Below are positions 7,642 to 15,690 of a stretch of 19,195 bases of DNA, piece after piece. Position numbers and translations under genes: made by a program. Below the pieces are notes generated by a model that saw only the letters and a list, made by a program, of their open reading frames with translations, did no database searches and had not been told where the DNA came from. The stretch spans positions 1-19,195 of the forward strand of contig JAVVRI010000044.1 of the NCBI GenBank assembly GCA_036654795.1. Reading direction: 5' to 3'. Origin of the DNA: JAVVRI01 sp036654795 (GTDB taxonomy: Bacteria; Bacteroidota; Bacteroidia; Bacteroidales; Tannerellaceae). How positions within the stretch are numbered: position 1 is the first letter of the stretch; each line of letters opens with the position of its first letter.

Positions 7642-9822
7642 TTAATTTGCCATTTCCGATAAGAATTTGATGCGCACCAAACGAATTTCGTCTTCAGTAT
7701 ATTCTGAACCCAATTCATCAATTGCATCTTCCAGACCATCGGTTTCGGAATCTTTGAAGTATTCGTATATATCCTCAATATGATCTTCGTCCATCACATC
7801 GTTCAGGAAATAGTCGATATTGATACGTGTTCCTGAATACACAATGGCTTCTATTTCATCCAACAGCTCGGAAAATTCGAGTCCTTTCGTCATAGCAATA
7901 TCATCCAGCGCCACCTTACGGTCAATGCTCTGCACGATCCAGACTTTCAGTTTTGATTTGTTTGCCACAGTACGTACGCGCAAATCTTCGGGACGCTCGA
8001 TCTCGTTCTCCTCGACATGTTTTTTGATCAAGGTAATAAACTCCTGTCCATATCGCTTGGCCTTGCCAGCACCTACACCGGGAATGTTCTGCAACTCGTC
8101 CAGCGTAACCGGATAGGTCGTAGCCATTGCTTCCAGAGAGGGGTCTTGAAAGATAACAAAAGGAGGTACTTCCATACGTTTGGACAGCTTCTTGCGCAAA
8201 TCCTTCATCATGGAATAGAGCACAGGGTCCACAGCGCATGAGGCGCCGCCACGTACTTGTATCTCTTCCTCCTCGTCATCAAACTCATTGTCCTCGGTAA
8301 TTCTGAACGACACCGGTTTGTCAAGGAAATCTTTTCCTTTTTTCGATATTTTGAGTAGACCGTAGTTCTCGATATCCTTTGTCAGATAGCCTGCAATCAG
8401 CGCCTGACGGATCACGGCGTTCCATGTCTTATCATCTTCATCCTGCCCTGAGGCAAATACTTCCAGCTCATTGTGTTTATATGACTGTATTTCTGATGTT
8501 TCAACACCAACCAGCATATTCACAATATAATCTGTCTTAAATTTCTCTTTTAACGCACCAACTACTTCCAGTACTGCGCTTAGCAACTCTTTAGCTTCCA
8601 CTTGCTTTTTCGGGTTCAAACAGTTATCACAACTTCCGCAGTTGTCTTCCAGATACTCTTCGCCAAAGTAGTGCAACAGCACTTTCCTGCGGCAAACGGA
8701 GGTTTCGGCATAGGCGGCTGTTTCCAACAACAATTGTTTGCCTATTTCCTGCTCGGCAACGGGTTTTCCCTGCATGAACTTTTCCAGTTTCTGCAAGTCT
8801 TTATAGGCATAAAAGGCAATACATTGCCCCTCTCCGCCATCCCGTCCGGCACGTCCGGTCTCCTGATAGTATCCTTCCAGACTTTTAGGTATATCATAGT
8901 GTATTACATAGCGTACGTCCGGTTTATCGATGCCCATACCAAAGGCAATAGTAGCCACAATCACATCCACCTTTTCCATCAGAAACGAGTCCTGATTGCT
9001 GGTGCGCAATTGTGAATCCATTCCCGCATGGTAGGCCAGCGCATTGATGCCGTTTGCCTTTAAAATATCGGCAAACTCTTCCACTTTTTTACGACTCAGA
9101 CAATATATAATACCTGATTTACCTTCATTGGATTTAATATATTTAATAATCTCACGGTCGACATTCGCTCCTTTGGGACGAATTTCATAATACAAATTGG
9201 GGCGATTGAAGGAGGACTTGAATACGGTTGCGTCTATCATCCCAAGGTTCTTCTGTATGTCGTGTTGCACTTTCGGTGTGGCTGTTGCCGTAAGGGCAAT
9301 TAGCGGGCGCTTTCCTATCTCATTAATAATTGGACGAATGCGGCGATATTCCGGGCGAAAATCGTGTCCCCACTCCGAGATACAATGAGCCTCGTCTACG
9401 GCATAAAATGAGATCTTGATCTGACGCAGAAACTCCACATTTTCATCCTTCGTCAACGACTCAGGTGCAACATAGAGCAACTTGGTACGACCAGCCATAA
9501 TATCCTCTTTCACCTGGTCGATAGCAGCCTTGTTGAGAGAGGAATTAATGAAATGGGCTACACCTTCTTCCTCGCTAAAATTGCGCATGGCATCTACCTG
9601 ATTCTTCATCAGGGCGATTAAGGGAGAGATAACAATCGCTGTACCTTCCATCATTACCGAGGGAAGTTGATAACACAATGACTTCCCTCCTCCGGTAGGC
9701 ATTAACACAAAAGTATCATTTCCTGCCAATACATTCTCGATGATTGCTTTCTGATTTCCTTTAAAGGTATCAAAACCAAAATGCTTCTTCAGCTCCTCAG
9801 TCAAACTATCCTTCTTTGCCAT
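7642..9822 (-). CDS. recQ: ATP-dependent DNA helicase RecQ
   Basis: A 3'-5' superfamily 2 helicase for recombination and repair. At 726 residues it is longer than E. coli RecQ (about 609). Domains in order: helicase core with Walker A TGGGKS (43-48) and DEAH box (143-146); helicase C with the ETGRAGRDG motif (321-329); zinc-binding cysteines Cys377, Cys395, Cys398 and Cys401; a winged-helix RQC region; an HRDC domain (about 531-602, containing IPGVGAGKAKRYG); and a further C-terminal region of about 110 residues that is very acidic at its end and resembles the HTH_40-type tail of Bacteroidetes RecQ proteins. ATG at 9822 lies 29 bases after the clpX stop, so it probably belongs to the clpP-clpX transcript. 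Confidence 0.96.
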   Translation of the reverse strand: MAKKDSLTEELKKHFGFDTFKGNQKAIIENVLAGNDTFVLMPTGGGKSLCYQLPSVMMEGTAIVISPLIALMKNQVDAMRNFSEEEGVAHFINSSLNKAAIDQVKEDIMAGRTKLLYVAPESLTKDENVEFLRQIKISFYAVDEAHCISEWGHDFRPEYRRIRPIINEIGKRPLIALTATATPKVQHDIQKNLGMIDATVFKSSFNRPNLYYEIRPKGANVDREIIKYIKSNEGKSGIIYCLSRKKVEEFADILKANGINALAYHAGMDSQLRTSNQDSFLMEKVDVIVATIAFGMGIDKPDVRYVIHYDIPKSLEGYYQETGRAGRDGGEGQCIAFYAYKDLQKLEKFMQGKPVAEQEIGKQLLLETAAYAETSVCRRKVLLHYFGEEYLEDNCGSCDNCLNPKKQVEAKELLSAVLEVVGALKEKFKTDYIVNMLVGVETSEIQSYKHNELEVFASGQDEDDKTWNAVIRQALIAGYLTKDIENYGLLKISKKGKDFLDKPVSFRITEDNEFDDEEEEIQVRGGASCAVDPVLYSMMKDLRKKLSKRMEVPPFVIFQDPSLEAMATTYPVTLDELQNIPGVGAGKAKRYGQEFITLIKKHVEENEIERPEDLRVRTVANKSKLKVWIVQSIDRKVALDDIAMTKGLEFSELLDEIEAIVYSGTRINIDYFLNDVMDEDHIEDIYEYFKDSETDGLEDAIDELGSEYTEDEIRLVRIKFLSEMAN

Positions 9823-9851
9823 ACTTTGTATTATTTATTTAAGCCGTTACG

Positions 9852-11081
9852 CTAGGCGACCTGCAAACGGTTCACGTCCGATTTTTCAAATTTTTCTATC
9901 GCATACTCCAACGTAACATGAAGTTCCTTTTTATCTTGCGATGGCATGGTGTACATAGCATCCATCATTACAGCTTCCACTATTGAGCGTAAGCCGCGGG
10001 CTCCTAACTTAAATTCGAGCGCCTTGTCTACTATAAATTCATAGACTTGCTCATCAAACGTCAGCTTTATCTCATCCATGTCGAACAGCTTTACGTACTG
10101 CTTGACAATCGAGTTCTTCGGTTCAGTAAGAATGCTACGCAGGGTACTTCTATCCAACGGATTCAAATAGGTCAAGATAGGCAGACGGCCTATTATTTCG
10201 GGTATCAAGCCAAACGACTTAAGGTCGGTCGGCGTAATATACTTCAACAGGTTATTCCTGTCCACCGTAGCTGTATCCTTATTTGCCGCATATCCAACCA
10301 CACGGGTATTCAAGCGTTGGGCAATCTTCTTCTCAATTCCATCAAAAGCACCGCCACAAACAAAAAGAATGTTTTTAGTATCTACTGCAATCATTTTCTG
10401 ATCCGGATGCTTACGTCCACCTTGAGGGGGCACGTTTACGATCGAACCTTCCAACAATTTGAGCAAACCCTGCTGTACACCTTCGCCACTTACATCGCGG
10501 GTGATGGATGGATTGTCTCCTTTTCGGGCAATTTTATCAATTTCATCAATAAAAACGATACCTCTCTGAGCAGCCTCCACATCATAATCAGCCGCCTGCA
10601 ACAGACGAGTCAGGATGCTTTCAATATCCTCACCCACATATCCGGCCTCGGTCAACACGGTTGCGTCGACAATCGAGAACGGCACATGCAGCAATTTTGC
10701 AATCGTGCGAGCCAACAGTGTCTTTCCTGTACCGGTAGCACCAACCATAATGATATTCGACTTTTCAATCTCCACATCATCCGAAGTCACCTTCTGAAGC
10801 AATCGCTTGTAATGATTATAAACCGACACCGAAAGATAGCGTTTGGCATCCGTCTGTCCGATTACATATTGGTCAAGAAAACTCTTTATATCCTCCGGCT
10901 TGGGTAGCTCGCTCTGCACCAATCCAAAAGAGGCAGATCTTTTCGGGGTTTCGGCATCTATTATTTCAAACGCTCGTCTCGCACAGTCATCGCAAATAGA
11001 GCCCGACAAGCCGTCAACCATCAGATTGACACTACGACGTGGTCTTCCACAAAACGAACAGACATCAGCTGCTTTGGCCAT
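9852..11081 (-). CDS. clpX: ATP-dependent Clp protease ATP-binding subunit ClpX
   Basis: A hexameric AAA+ unfoldase that selects tagged substrates and feeds them to ClpP. The 409 residues include an N-terminal zinc-binding domain (Cys8, Cys11, Cys30, Cys33), Walker A GATGTGKT (115-122), pore loop GYVG (148-151), Walker B VFIDEID (177-183) and the sensor-2 region GARGLRS. The tripeptide that aligns with the E. coli IGF ClpP-docking loop is VGY here (263-265). ATG at 11081 is 11 bases after the clpP stop, indicating one operon. Confidence 0.97.
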   Translation of the reverse strand: MAKAADVCSFCGRPRRSVNLMVDGLSGSICDDCARRAFEIIDAETPKRSASFGLVQSELPKPEDIKSFLDQYVIGQTDAKRYLSVSVYNHYKRLLQKVTSDDVEIEKSNIIMVGATGTGKTLLARTIAKLLHVPFSIVDATVLTEAGYVGEDIESILTRLLQAADYDVEAAQRGIVFIDEIDKIARKGDNPSITRDVSGEGVQQGLLKLLEGSIVNVPPQGGRKHPDQKMIAVDTKNILFVCGGAFDGIEKKIAQRLNTRVVGYAANKDTATVDRNNLLKYITPTDLKSFGLIPEIIGRLPILTYLNPLDRSTLRSILTEPKNSIVKQYVKLFDMDEIKLTFDEQVYEFIVDKALEFKLGARGLRSIVEAVMMDAMYTMPSQDKKELHVTLEYAIEKFEKSDVNRLQVA

Positions 11082-11092
11082 ATCTTTTACTT

Positions 11093-11755
11093 TTATTTAC
11101 GGGTTAAAATATCATCTACCATACCATATTCTTTCGCTTCAGCGGCTGTCATCCAATAATCGCGGTCACTGTCGCGCTCCACATCTTCAAATGGTCGGCC
11201 GGAATGGTCGGAGATGATAGTATATAATTCTTTCTTTACTTTCTGAATCTCGCGAGCAGCAATTTCGATATCCGAAGCTTGTCCTTGCGCACCACCTAGC
11301 GGTTGATGAATCATGACGCGCGAATGCTTTAGCGCAAAACGTTTACCTTTTTTTCCGGCTACCAACAATACGGAAGCCATAGAAGCGGCAATACCGGTAC
11401 AGATAGTAGAAACATCGCTACCGATGAATTGCATCGTATCGTAAATACCATATCCTGCGTATACGGAGCCACCGGGAGAATTGATGTAAATAGATATATC
11501 CTTTCCCGGATCGCTGGAATCAAGATATAACAATTGGGCTTGAATCACATTGGCTGTATAATCATCGATTGCCGTACCTAAAAAGATAATACGGTCCATC
11601 ATCAGACGCGAGAACACATCCATCTGAGCTACGTTCAGTTGACGTTCTTCAATAATTGTAGGCGAAATGTAATTACTGGTAATGTTCATATAGCTATCCA
11701 GAGCTGTACCATTCATTCGCAAATGCTTCGTAGCATACTTTCTAAATTCTTCCAT
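11093..11755 (-). CDS. clpP: ATP-dependent Clp protease proteolytic subunit ClpP
   Basis: A tetradecameric serine protease of the cytosol and partner of ClpX. Within 220 residues the triad is Ser125 (GIAASMAS), His150 (MIHQPLGG) and Asp199 (DSDRDYW). These sit at a constant offset of 28 from the mature E. coli numbering (97, 122, 171). The chain therefore begins with roughly 28 or more extra residues, consistent with a propeptide or N-terminal extension. It is the first gene of a clpP-clpX-recQ unit and follows tig after 188 bases, which hold a promoter candidate. Confidence 0.97.
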   Translation of the reverse strand: MEEFRKYATKHLRMNGTALDSYMNITSNYISPTIIEERQLNVAQMDVFSRLMMDRIIFLGTAIDDYTANVIQAQLLYLDSSDPGKDISIYINSPGGSVYAGYGIYDTMQFIGSDVSTICTGIAASMASVLLVAGKKGKRFALKHSRVMIHQPLGGAQGQASDIEIAAREIQKVKKELYTIISDHSGRPFEDVERDSDRDYWMTAAEAKEYGMVDDILTRK

Positions 11756-11822
11756 ATCTAACTTTAAATATATAATACCGAAAAGACATAAAAAGGGATT
11801 CCCCTCTTACTCAACGGAAAAA

Positions 11823-11855
11823 CAAAGTTATAAATAAATTTCTGAAAGAAACAAT
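11823..11855 (-). promoter_or_regulatory. Candidate promoter for clpP-clpX-recQ
   Basis: On the minus strand TAACTTTG (11830-11823) matches TAnnTTTG exactly. ATTG (11855-11852), one mismatch from TTTG, lies 21 bases upstream. The implied leader is about 60 bases. It suggests clpP can be transcribed independently of tig. Confidence 0.5.
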
Positions 11856-11894
11856 TTATTTGCAGTCCGCAGAGATATTTTTTTAGAGAGAAAT

Positions 11895-11917
11895 CCCTTT
11901 TGTTTATGAAACAAGGG
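11895..11917 (-). terminator. Weak hairpin after tig
   Basis: Just downstream of the tig stop, CCCTTGTTT can pair with AAACAAAAGGG (minus strand, 11917-11895) with a 2-base bulge. No strong U-tract follows, so it may be an attenuator or an inefficient terminator rather than a full stop before clpP. Confidence 0.35.
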
Positions 11918-11943
11918 CTTAGCCGGCTATTTGACGAAATCTT

Positions 11944-13296
11944 TTATTCAAAAAGTTTAGCAAACTCGTCTACTGGAAGCTCTTTTGTGTCCAATTCTAC
12001 CTGTTCTTTCAACCAACCGGCCAACTTTTCTTCTAAAGCGCGGTCTACGATATTCTGTTGAGTTTCCTTATTCTTCAACATATCCTTGGCAAAATTCATC
12101 AACACATTTTCAGGCACAGAAAGCATACCGTATTGAGCAAACTGAGATTGAGCAACGCGTTTTGCGAATGCTTCAACATCGTTATGGTCGATCTTAATGT
12201 CGTTTTTCTTTACCAACTCTTCTTTAATCAAGTGGTATGTCAGGTCGTTAATGATTTGCGGATAGTCGTTCTCCACCTTTTCCGGTGTAGTCTTCTCGTT
12301 TGCAACAAGCAACCAACGTTTCAGCATACTGTCAGCAAACTTCAGTTCGCCTACCTTCTGGAGCAACACTTCGCGAGCATCAATCAAGAATTTATAGTCG
12401 CTCTGAGGAGCAAATTGCTCAAGAAGGGCGTTTTTGATCTTTGTTCTGAACTCTTCTTCGCTGGTAACAACGCCTTCGCCAAACACTTTGTCGAAAAGTT
12501 CCTGATTCATTTCAGCTTCGCCATGGCGAGTGATTTCTTGGATTTCAAAGCTGAAGTCGCCCGTAATACCAGCAACGTCTTCTTTATTCACCTTTAGGAA
12601 AGTAGAGATTTCAATTTCAGCGCCTTCGTATGCCTTGTTCGGATTGAACACAACCACCGAATTTTTCTTTGCACCAATGAATTTAGCCTTTTCAGCCTCA
12701 TCCTTTATAGCCATAGGCATCAACACTGCGTCTTTAACAACGATACCGCCCTCTTTGGGAGCACCGTTTTCAAGTTCAGCCACAGTACCCTTCAGCATAT
12801 CTTTCTCAACAGCTTCTTCTACCTGATCGTAGCTACCAAAATTTTCACGATAAGCCGTTACCTGCTTGCTCACCATGTCTTCATCAATAATCACATTGTA
12901 ATAGGGCAGTTTGTCGTTTTTGCTCAACTCCAAATTGATTTCCGGTGCAAAAGCCACGTCAAAGCAAAATTCAAAGTCTTCCTCCTTATCAAAGTCCAAC
13001 GGTTTTTGTTCGGTTTCGTTAGGCATCGGTTCGCCCAATATATTCAACTCATTTTCACGAATGTATCCGAATAGTTTTTCAGAAACTAACTTATTGATTT
13101 CTTCAACCAACACATGTTTTCCATACATTTTCTGTACCATGCCCATTGGCACCATACCTTTACGAAAGCCCGGTACATTCGCTTTCTGACGGAAGCCACG
13201 CAAACTTTTTTCTACCAGATCAGCATAGTCTGCCTTCACTATTTCTAATTTCACAATACCGCTTACGGCATCCAGGTTTTTTAGCGAAACGTTCAT
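11944..13296 (-). CDS. tig: Trigger factor, ribosome-associated chaperone
   Basis: Binds the ribosome exit site and shields nascent chains. At 450 residues it is close to the family length (E. coli 432). The N-terminal domain carries the ribosome-binding signature in VPGFRKGMVP (41-50). The C-terminal half is helical and charged, as in the chaperone arms. The central region (about 150-255), where E. coli has an FKBP-type prolyl isomerase, lacks the usual GxxxDGxxF and PGFE motifs, so isomerase activity is doubtful. It has its own promoter and lies upstream of clpP-clpX-recQ, a linkage also seen in many other bacteria. Confidence 0.93.
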   Translation of the reverse strand: MNVSLKNLDAVSGIVKLEIVKADYADLVEKSLRGFRQKANVPGFRKGMVPMGMVQKMYGKHVLVEEINKLVSEKLFGYIRENELNILGEPMPNETEQKPLDFDKEEDFEFCFDVAFAPEINLELSKNDKLPYYNVIIDEDMVSKQVTAYRENFGSYDQVEEAVEKDMLKGTVAELENGAPKEGGIVVKDAVLMPMAIKDEAEKAKFIGAKKNSVVVFNPNKAYEGAEIEISTFLKVNKEDVAGITGDFSFEIQEITRHGEAEMNQELFDKVFGEGVVTSEEEFRTKIKNALLEQFAPQSDYKFLIDAREVLLQKVGELKFADSMLKRWLLVANEKTTPEKVENDYPQIINDLTYHLIKEELVKKNDIKIDHNDVEAFAKRVAQSQFAQYGMLSVPENVLMNFAKDMLKNKETQQNIVDRALEEKLAGWLKEQVELDTKELPVDEFAKLFE

Positions 13297-13342
13297 TCTG
13301 AATGATTTATTTAATTAATAGTCTTACCTTAATTTTAGAGGG

Positions 13343-13374
13343 CAAAATTAGACTTATTCTTTTAATCTCGCAAA
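13343..13374 (-). promoter_or_regulatory. Candidate tig promoter
   Basis: On the minus strand TTTG (13374-13371), a 20-base spacer and TAATTTTG (13350-13343) match both Bacteroides promoter elements exactly. The leader to the ATG at 13296 would be about 40 bases. Confidence 0.65.
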
Positions 13375-13441
13375 TTGTTTACCTAATTTGTTCATCATAT
13401 ACAAAAAATCCGACACAAATATCTTTTTCCTCGTGTAAGTC

Positions 13442-13472
13442 ATTGCATTTATAAAATTATTGCATTCCTTTG
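13442..13472 (+). promoter_or_regulatory. Candidate promoter of the CPBP protease gene
   Basis: ATTG (13442-13445), a 19-base spacer and TTCCTTTG (13465-13472) each differ by one base from the Bacteroides -33 and -7 elements. The octamer ATTGCATT is repeated at 13442-13449 and 13459-13466. The leader to the ATG would be about 47 bases. Confidence 0.35.
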
Positions 13473-13525
13473 TAAGACTTCCATACGCTAAGATTTGGCG
13501 GAAGTTTTTATGCTCAAAATAGGTT

Positions 13526-14422
13526 ATGCAAACAAAAGGTATCTACTCCGATCACGCGGCACTGTTTCAACTGATCGTATTATTGATCTTTATCTTGGCT
13601 GGTGCTGTCTTTTCCTCACTCATTGGCATGGGTGTCTTTTTCTTGCTGCACGGCTCATCGCTCAACATGATGGACTATCCGGACGCAATGCGTTGGATGC
13701 AGTTTATCTCTGCAGTTGGCACCTTTCTGTTACCCGCTTTAGCTATTGGTTGGACATGCAGCAAGCACCCCTCGCAATATTTATACACAACGAAATACCC
13801 CAGTATGAAGGCGCTGCTGCTAACGCTTGCCAGCATGTTGCTACTCTCGCCCGCCATCAACCTGACGGGTTTGCTAAACAAACAACTTGTGCTGCCCTCT
13901 TTTTTGGCTCCAATTGAAACATGGATGAGGGCTCAAGAGGCTTTGGCTGAACAGTTAACAGGAAAGCTCCTCCTAGGAGGCAACGCACTAACGCTAGTAG
14001 CCAACCTGATTGTCATCGCTCTGGTTGCGGGCGTTACGGAGGAGTTCCTTTTTCGAGGTGCATTGGGACGAATCATCGGGCGGTGGACGACCAGCCATCA
14101 CTGGGTTATCTGGGTAACAGCCTTTCTATTCAGTACGTTCCATCTACAATTTTTCGGTTTCCTTCCGCGTTTGCTGCTTGGGGCTTATTTCGGTTATCTG
14201 CTCTATTGGAGCAAAAGCATCTGGCTACCCGTAATGGCACATTTCTTCAACAACGCTTTTGCCGTATGCGGTATGTCGGATAGGCAGCTAAAAGATAATG
14301 AGTTTTTCACAGGGGACATCACCTACGAGCACCTCCTGCCCTACACCCTCTTTGCACTCCTCGCATTAGCTCTCTTTTTTGCCTGCCAAAAAGGGGTGCG
14401 CCAGGCAGCAAGTCATAGGTAA
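13526..14422 (+). CDS. CPBP-family (CAAX/Abi-type) intramembrane metalloprotease
   Basis: A 298-residue inner-membrane protein with several hydrophobic segments (about 13-42, 60-76, 92-110, 153-170, 193-205, 212-237, 272-290). The three motifs of the CPBP/Abi family are present: EEFLFR (Glu172, Glu173, Arg177), FSTFH (Phe202, His206) and HFFNN (His239, Asn243). The glutamates and histidines are the expected metal and water ligands, so it is probably active. Known relatives process prenylated proteins or bacteriocins or act in self-immunity; the substrate here is unknown. It is divergent from tig and alone on its transcript. The ATG at 13526 was chosen because it directly precedes a short polar N-terminus and the first membrane helix. 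Confidence 0.88.
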   Translation: MQTKGIYSDHAALFQLIVLLIFILAGAVFSSLIGMGVFFLLHGSSLNMMDYPDAMRWMQFISAVGTFLLPALAIGWTCSKHPSQYLYTTKYPSMKALLLTLASMLLLSPAINLTGLLNKQLVLPSFLAPIETWMRAQEALAEQLTGKLLLGGNALTLVANLIVIALVAGVTEEFLFRGALGRIIGRWTTSHHWVIWVTAFLFSTFHLQFFGFLPRLLLGAYFGYLLYWSKSIWLPVMAHFFNNAFAVCGMSDRQLKDNEFFTGDITYEHLLPYTLFALLALALFFACQKGVRQAASHR

Positions 14423-14585
14423 TGGTTGTCACCCGCTCGGCGCAGTTATTTCACAAAGCCGGTAAAGTTATCTCTTCATTGTGTGTTTCTCAAAATATTT
14501 CGAAGGAGTAAACGCCGCACAAACATGCAGTATATTACTGAAAAAGATCGGACGTTTTATCTTTCTTCCTATATACTATTATACT

Positions 14586-14667
14586 TTTGAGCCAGCTCGT
14601 AATTGATTTTTACCATGCTCGTAATCTATTTTGAGCCTGCTCAAAATAGATTACGAGCTGGCTCAAA
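14586..14667. repeat. Intergenic nested inverted repeat array (array 2)
   Basis: A perfect 20-bp inverted repeat (14617-14636 with 14639-14658, 2 bases between arms) is nested in a perfect 18-bp one (14586-14603 with 14650-14667). The two share the right-hand segment ATTACGAGC (14650-14658), which can pair with GCTCGTAAT at 14595-14603 or at 14617-14625 but not with both. A second word, TTTTGAGCC, occurs at 14585-14593 and 14629-14637, with complements at 14639-14646 and 14660-14667. The array lies between the convergent 3' ends of the CPBP and AraC genes. No U-tract follows on either strand, but the hairpin could still block read-through. The rest of the gap (14423-14585) shows nothing recognisable. 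Confidence 0.92.
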
Positions 14668-14708
14668 CGCATAATAAGAGTAATGCTTGGCTTTAACTGC
14701 TTGTAGGT

Positions 14709-15596
14709 TTATCCCTTCTTCTCCTTCTTATATTCGCGTGGCGAAACGCCCATGATCTTTGTGAATAGGCGCGAGAAGTAATAACTGTCGTCGATTCCTA
14801 TTTTAAAACAGACTTGGTTGATCTTCATATCCGTAAAGTCTAATAGATGGCAAGCCTGCTGTATCTTCAGCTGATTGAAGTAGCTAATCGGCGAATAGCC
14901 GGTGCGCTGACTGAAAAGAATAGAGAAATGAGACGAAGAGTAACCGATGTGTTTCGCCAATTCGGCGAGGGTTAGTTTCTTCTCTATGTTTTCCTTCATA
15001 AAATGAATGGCGGCGGTGACCAGATCGTTTTCATCCGATTCGCTTCGAATGGCGTTACGATATTGCTGCAAATAGCGCAATGTCCCCAGAAAGTGATAAA
15101 ACACAGAGCAGGCATAAAGTACGTTTTCATGACTATAGCCCATCTCCAGTGTGTGGAATATTTCTTCAAACAAGTCGATGCGCCCGCTGATCCGTGAATA
15201 GATGCTGGGATTGATATCCATAGGTTGAGACAAGCCGGCGGCAAATTGATGAGCCAACTTTCCTTTGAAGTGAATCCAGTAGATTGTCCATGGTTGGTTT
15301 TCGTCCGAGCCATATTGATGAGGTACGCCGGCAGGCAGTATGAAGTATTGGTTTTTAGTTACCTTACAGGAGATATCATGCAGTTTAAACCAGCCTTCCC
15401 CCTCAATACAATAGATGAACACATATTGGGGAATAGCAATCTCTCGTTCACGAAAATGATGCTCAGCCTTGGGGTAATAGCCTATATCCGTTATGTGAAG
15501 GGGGGCAGAAAGGGGATCACTTTCCATCTCTTGCACGACAGAGACCGGTAGCACTAAGGCCCTTTCTCCGCTAAATCCATCTTTACGCTTTTTCAT
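14709..15596 (-). CDS. AraC-family transcriptional regulator
   Basis: A cytosolic DNA-binding regulator, 295 residues. The N-terminal part (about 35-120) is a cupin-type AraC ligand-binding domain with the typical stretch LPAGVPHQYG (88-96) followed by WTIYWIHFKG. The C-terminal part (about 190-292) holds two helix-turn-helix units (LTLAELAKHIGYSSSHFS from 208 and the MKINQVCFKIGIDDSYYFSR region from 257), ending in MGVSPREYK. This architecture is typical of activators of sugar catabolism. It is transcribed divergently from the symporter gene with 124 bases between starts, so it most likely controls that operon and perhaps itself. The ligand is not identifiable from sequence. Confidence 0.93.
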   Translation of the reverse strand: MKKRKDGFSGERALVLPVSVVQEMESDPLSAPLHITDIGYYPKAEHHFREREIAIPQYVFIYCIEGEGWFKLHDISCKVTKNQYFILPAGVPHQYGSDENQPWTIYWIHFKGKLAHQFAAGLSQPMDINPSIYSRISGRIDLFEEIFHTLEMGYSHENVLYACSVFYHFLGTLRYLQQYRNAIRSESDENDLVTAAIHFMKENIEKKLTLAELAKHIGYSSSHFSILFSQRTGYSPISYFNQLKIQQACHLLDFTDMKINQVCFKIGIDDSYYFSRLFTKIMGVSPREYKKEKKG

Positions 15597-15618
15597 TCGT
15601 TTATAATTTTAGAACGCA

Positions 15619-15626
15619 CAAAGATA
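15619..15626 (-). promoter_or_regulatory. Candidate -7 element of the AraC gene
   Basis: TATCTTTG on the minus strand matches TAnnTTTG exactly and would start a leader of about 15-20 bases. No TTTG-like -33 element is found at the right distance, which would fit a promoter that needs an activator. Confidence 0.4.
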
Positions 15627-15656
15627 AACATATTATCCATCTTTTATTTTTTTAAT

Positions 15657-15680
15657 CTATTTATTGACCCGCCTATTTAT
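15657..15680 (+). promoter_or_regulatory. Possible operator: direct repeat in the divergent region
   Basis: CTATTTAT occurs at 15657-15664 and 15673-15680 (period 16), spanning the -33 to -7 interval of the symporter promoter candidate. AraC-type proteins often bind direct repeats near -35. The repeat is AT-rich and short, so chance is possible. Confidence 0.25.
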
Positions 15681-15690
15681 ACTTACTTTG
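15660..15690 (+). promoter_or_regulatory. Candidate promoter of the symporter-DUF5107 operon
   Basis: TTTA (15660-15663), a 19-base spacer and TTACTTTG (15683-15690) each differ by one base from the Bacteroides consensus. The leader to the ATG at 15721 is about 25 bases. Imperfect elements fit activator-dependent expression. Confidence 0.4.

Noticed and set aside
10047..10907. Plus-strand open frame of 286 codons opposite clpX
   Set aside because: It is antisense to a highly conserved gene; the openness follows from clpX codon usage.
11791..11901. Long-range 10-base inverted repeat (AAAAGGGATT at 11791-11800 with AATCCCTTTT at 11892-11901) in the tig-clpP gap
   Set aside because: Short, AT-rich, more than 90 bases apart and competing with the local hairpin; likely chance.
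13526..14422. Bacteriocin immunity system around the CPBP protease
   Set aside because: The family includes immunity proteins, but no bacteriocin precursor, leader peptide or export gene lies nearby.
14525..14590. 21-codon plus-strand frame (MQYITEKDRTF...) before array 2
   Set aside because: It is very short, the AAGGAG upstream is too far from the ATG to serve as its ribosome binding site, and it ends inside the repeat array.
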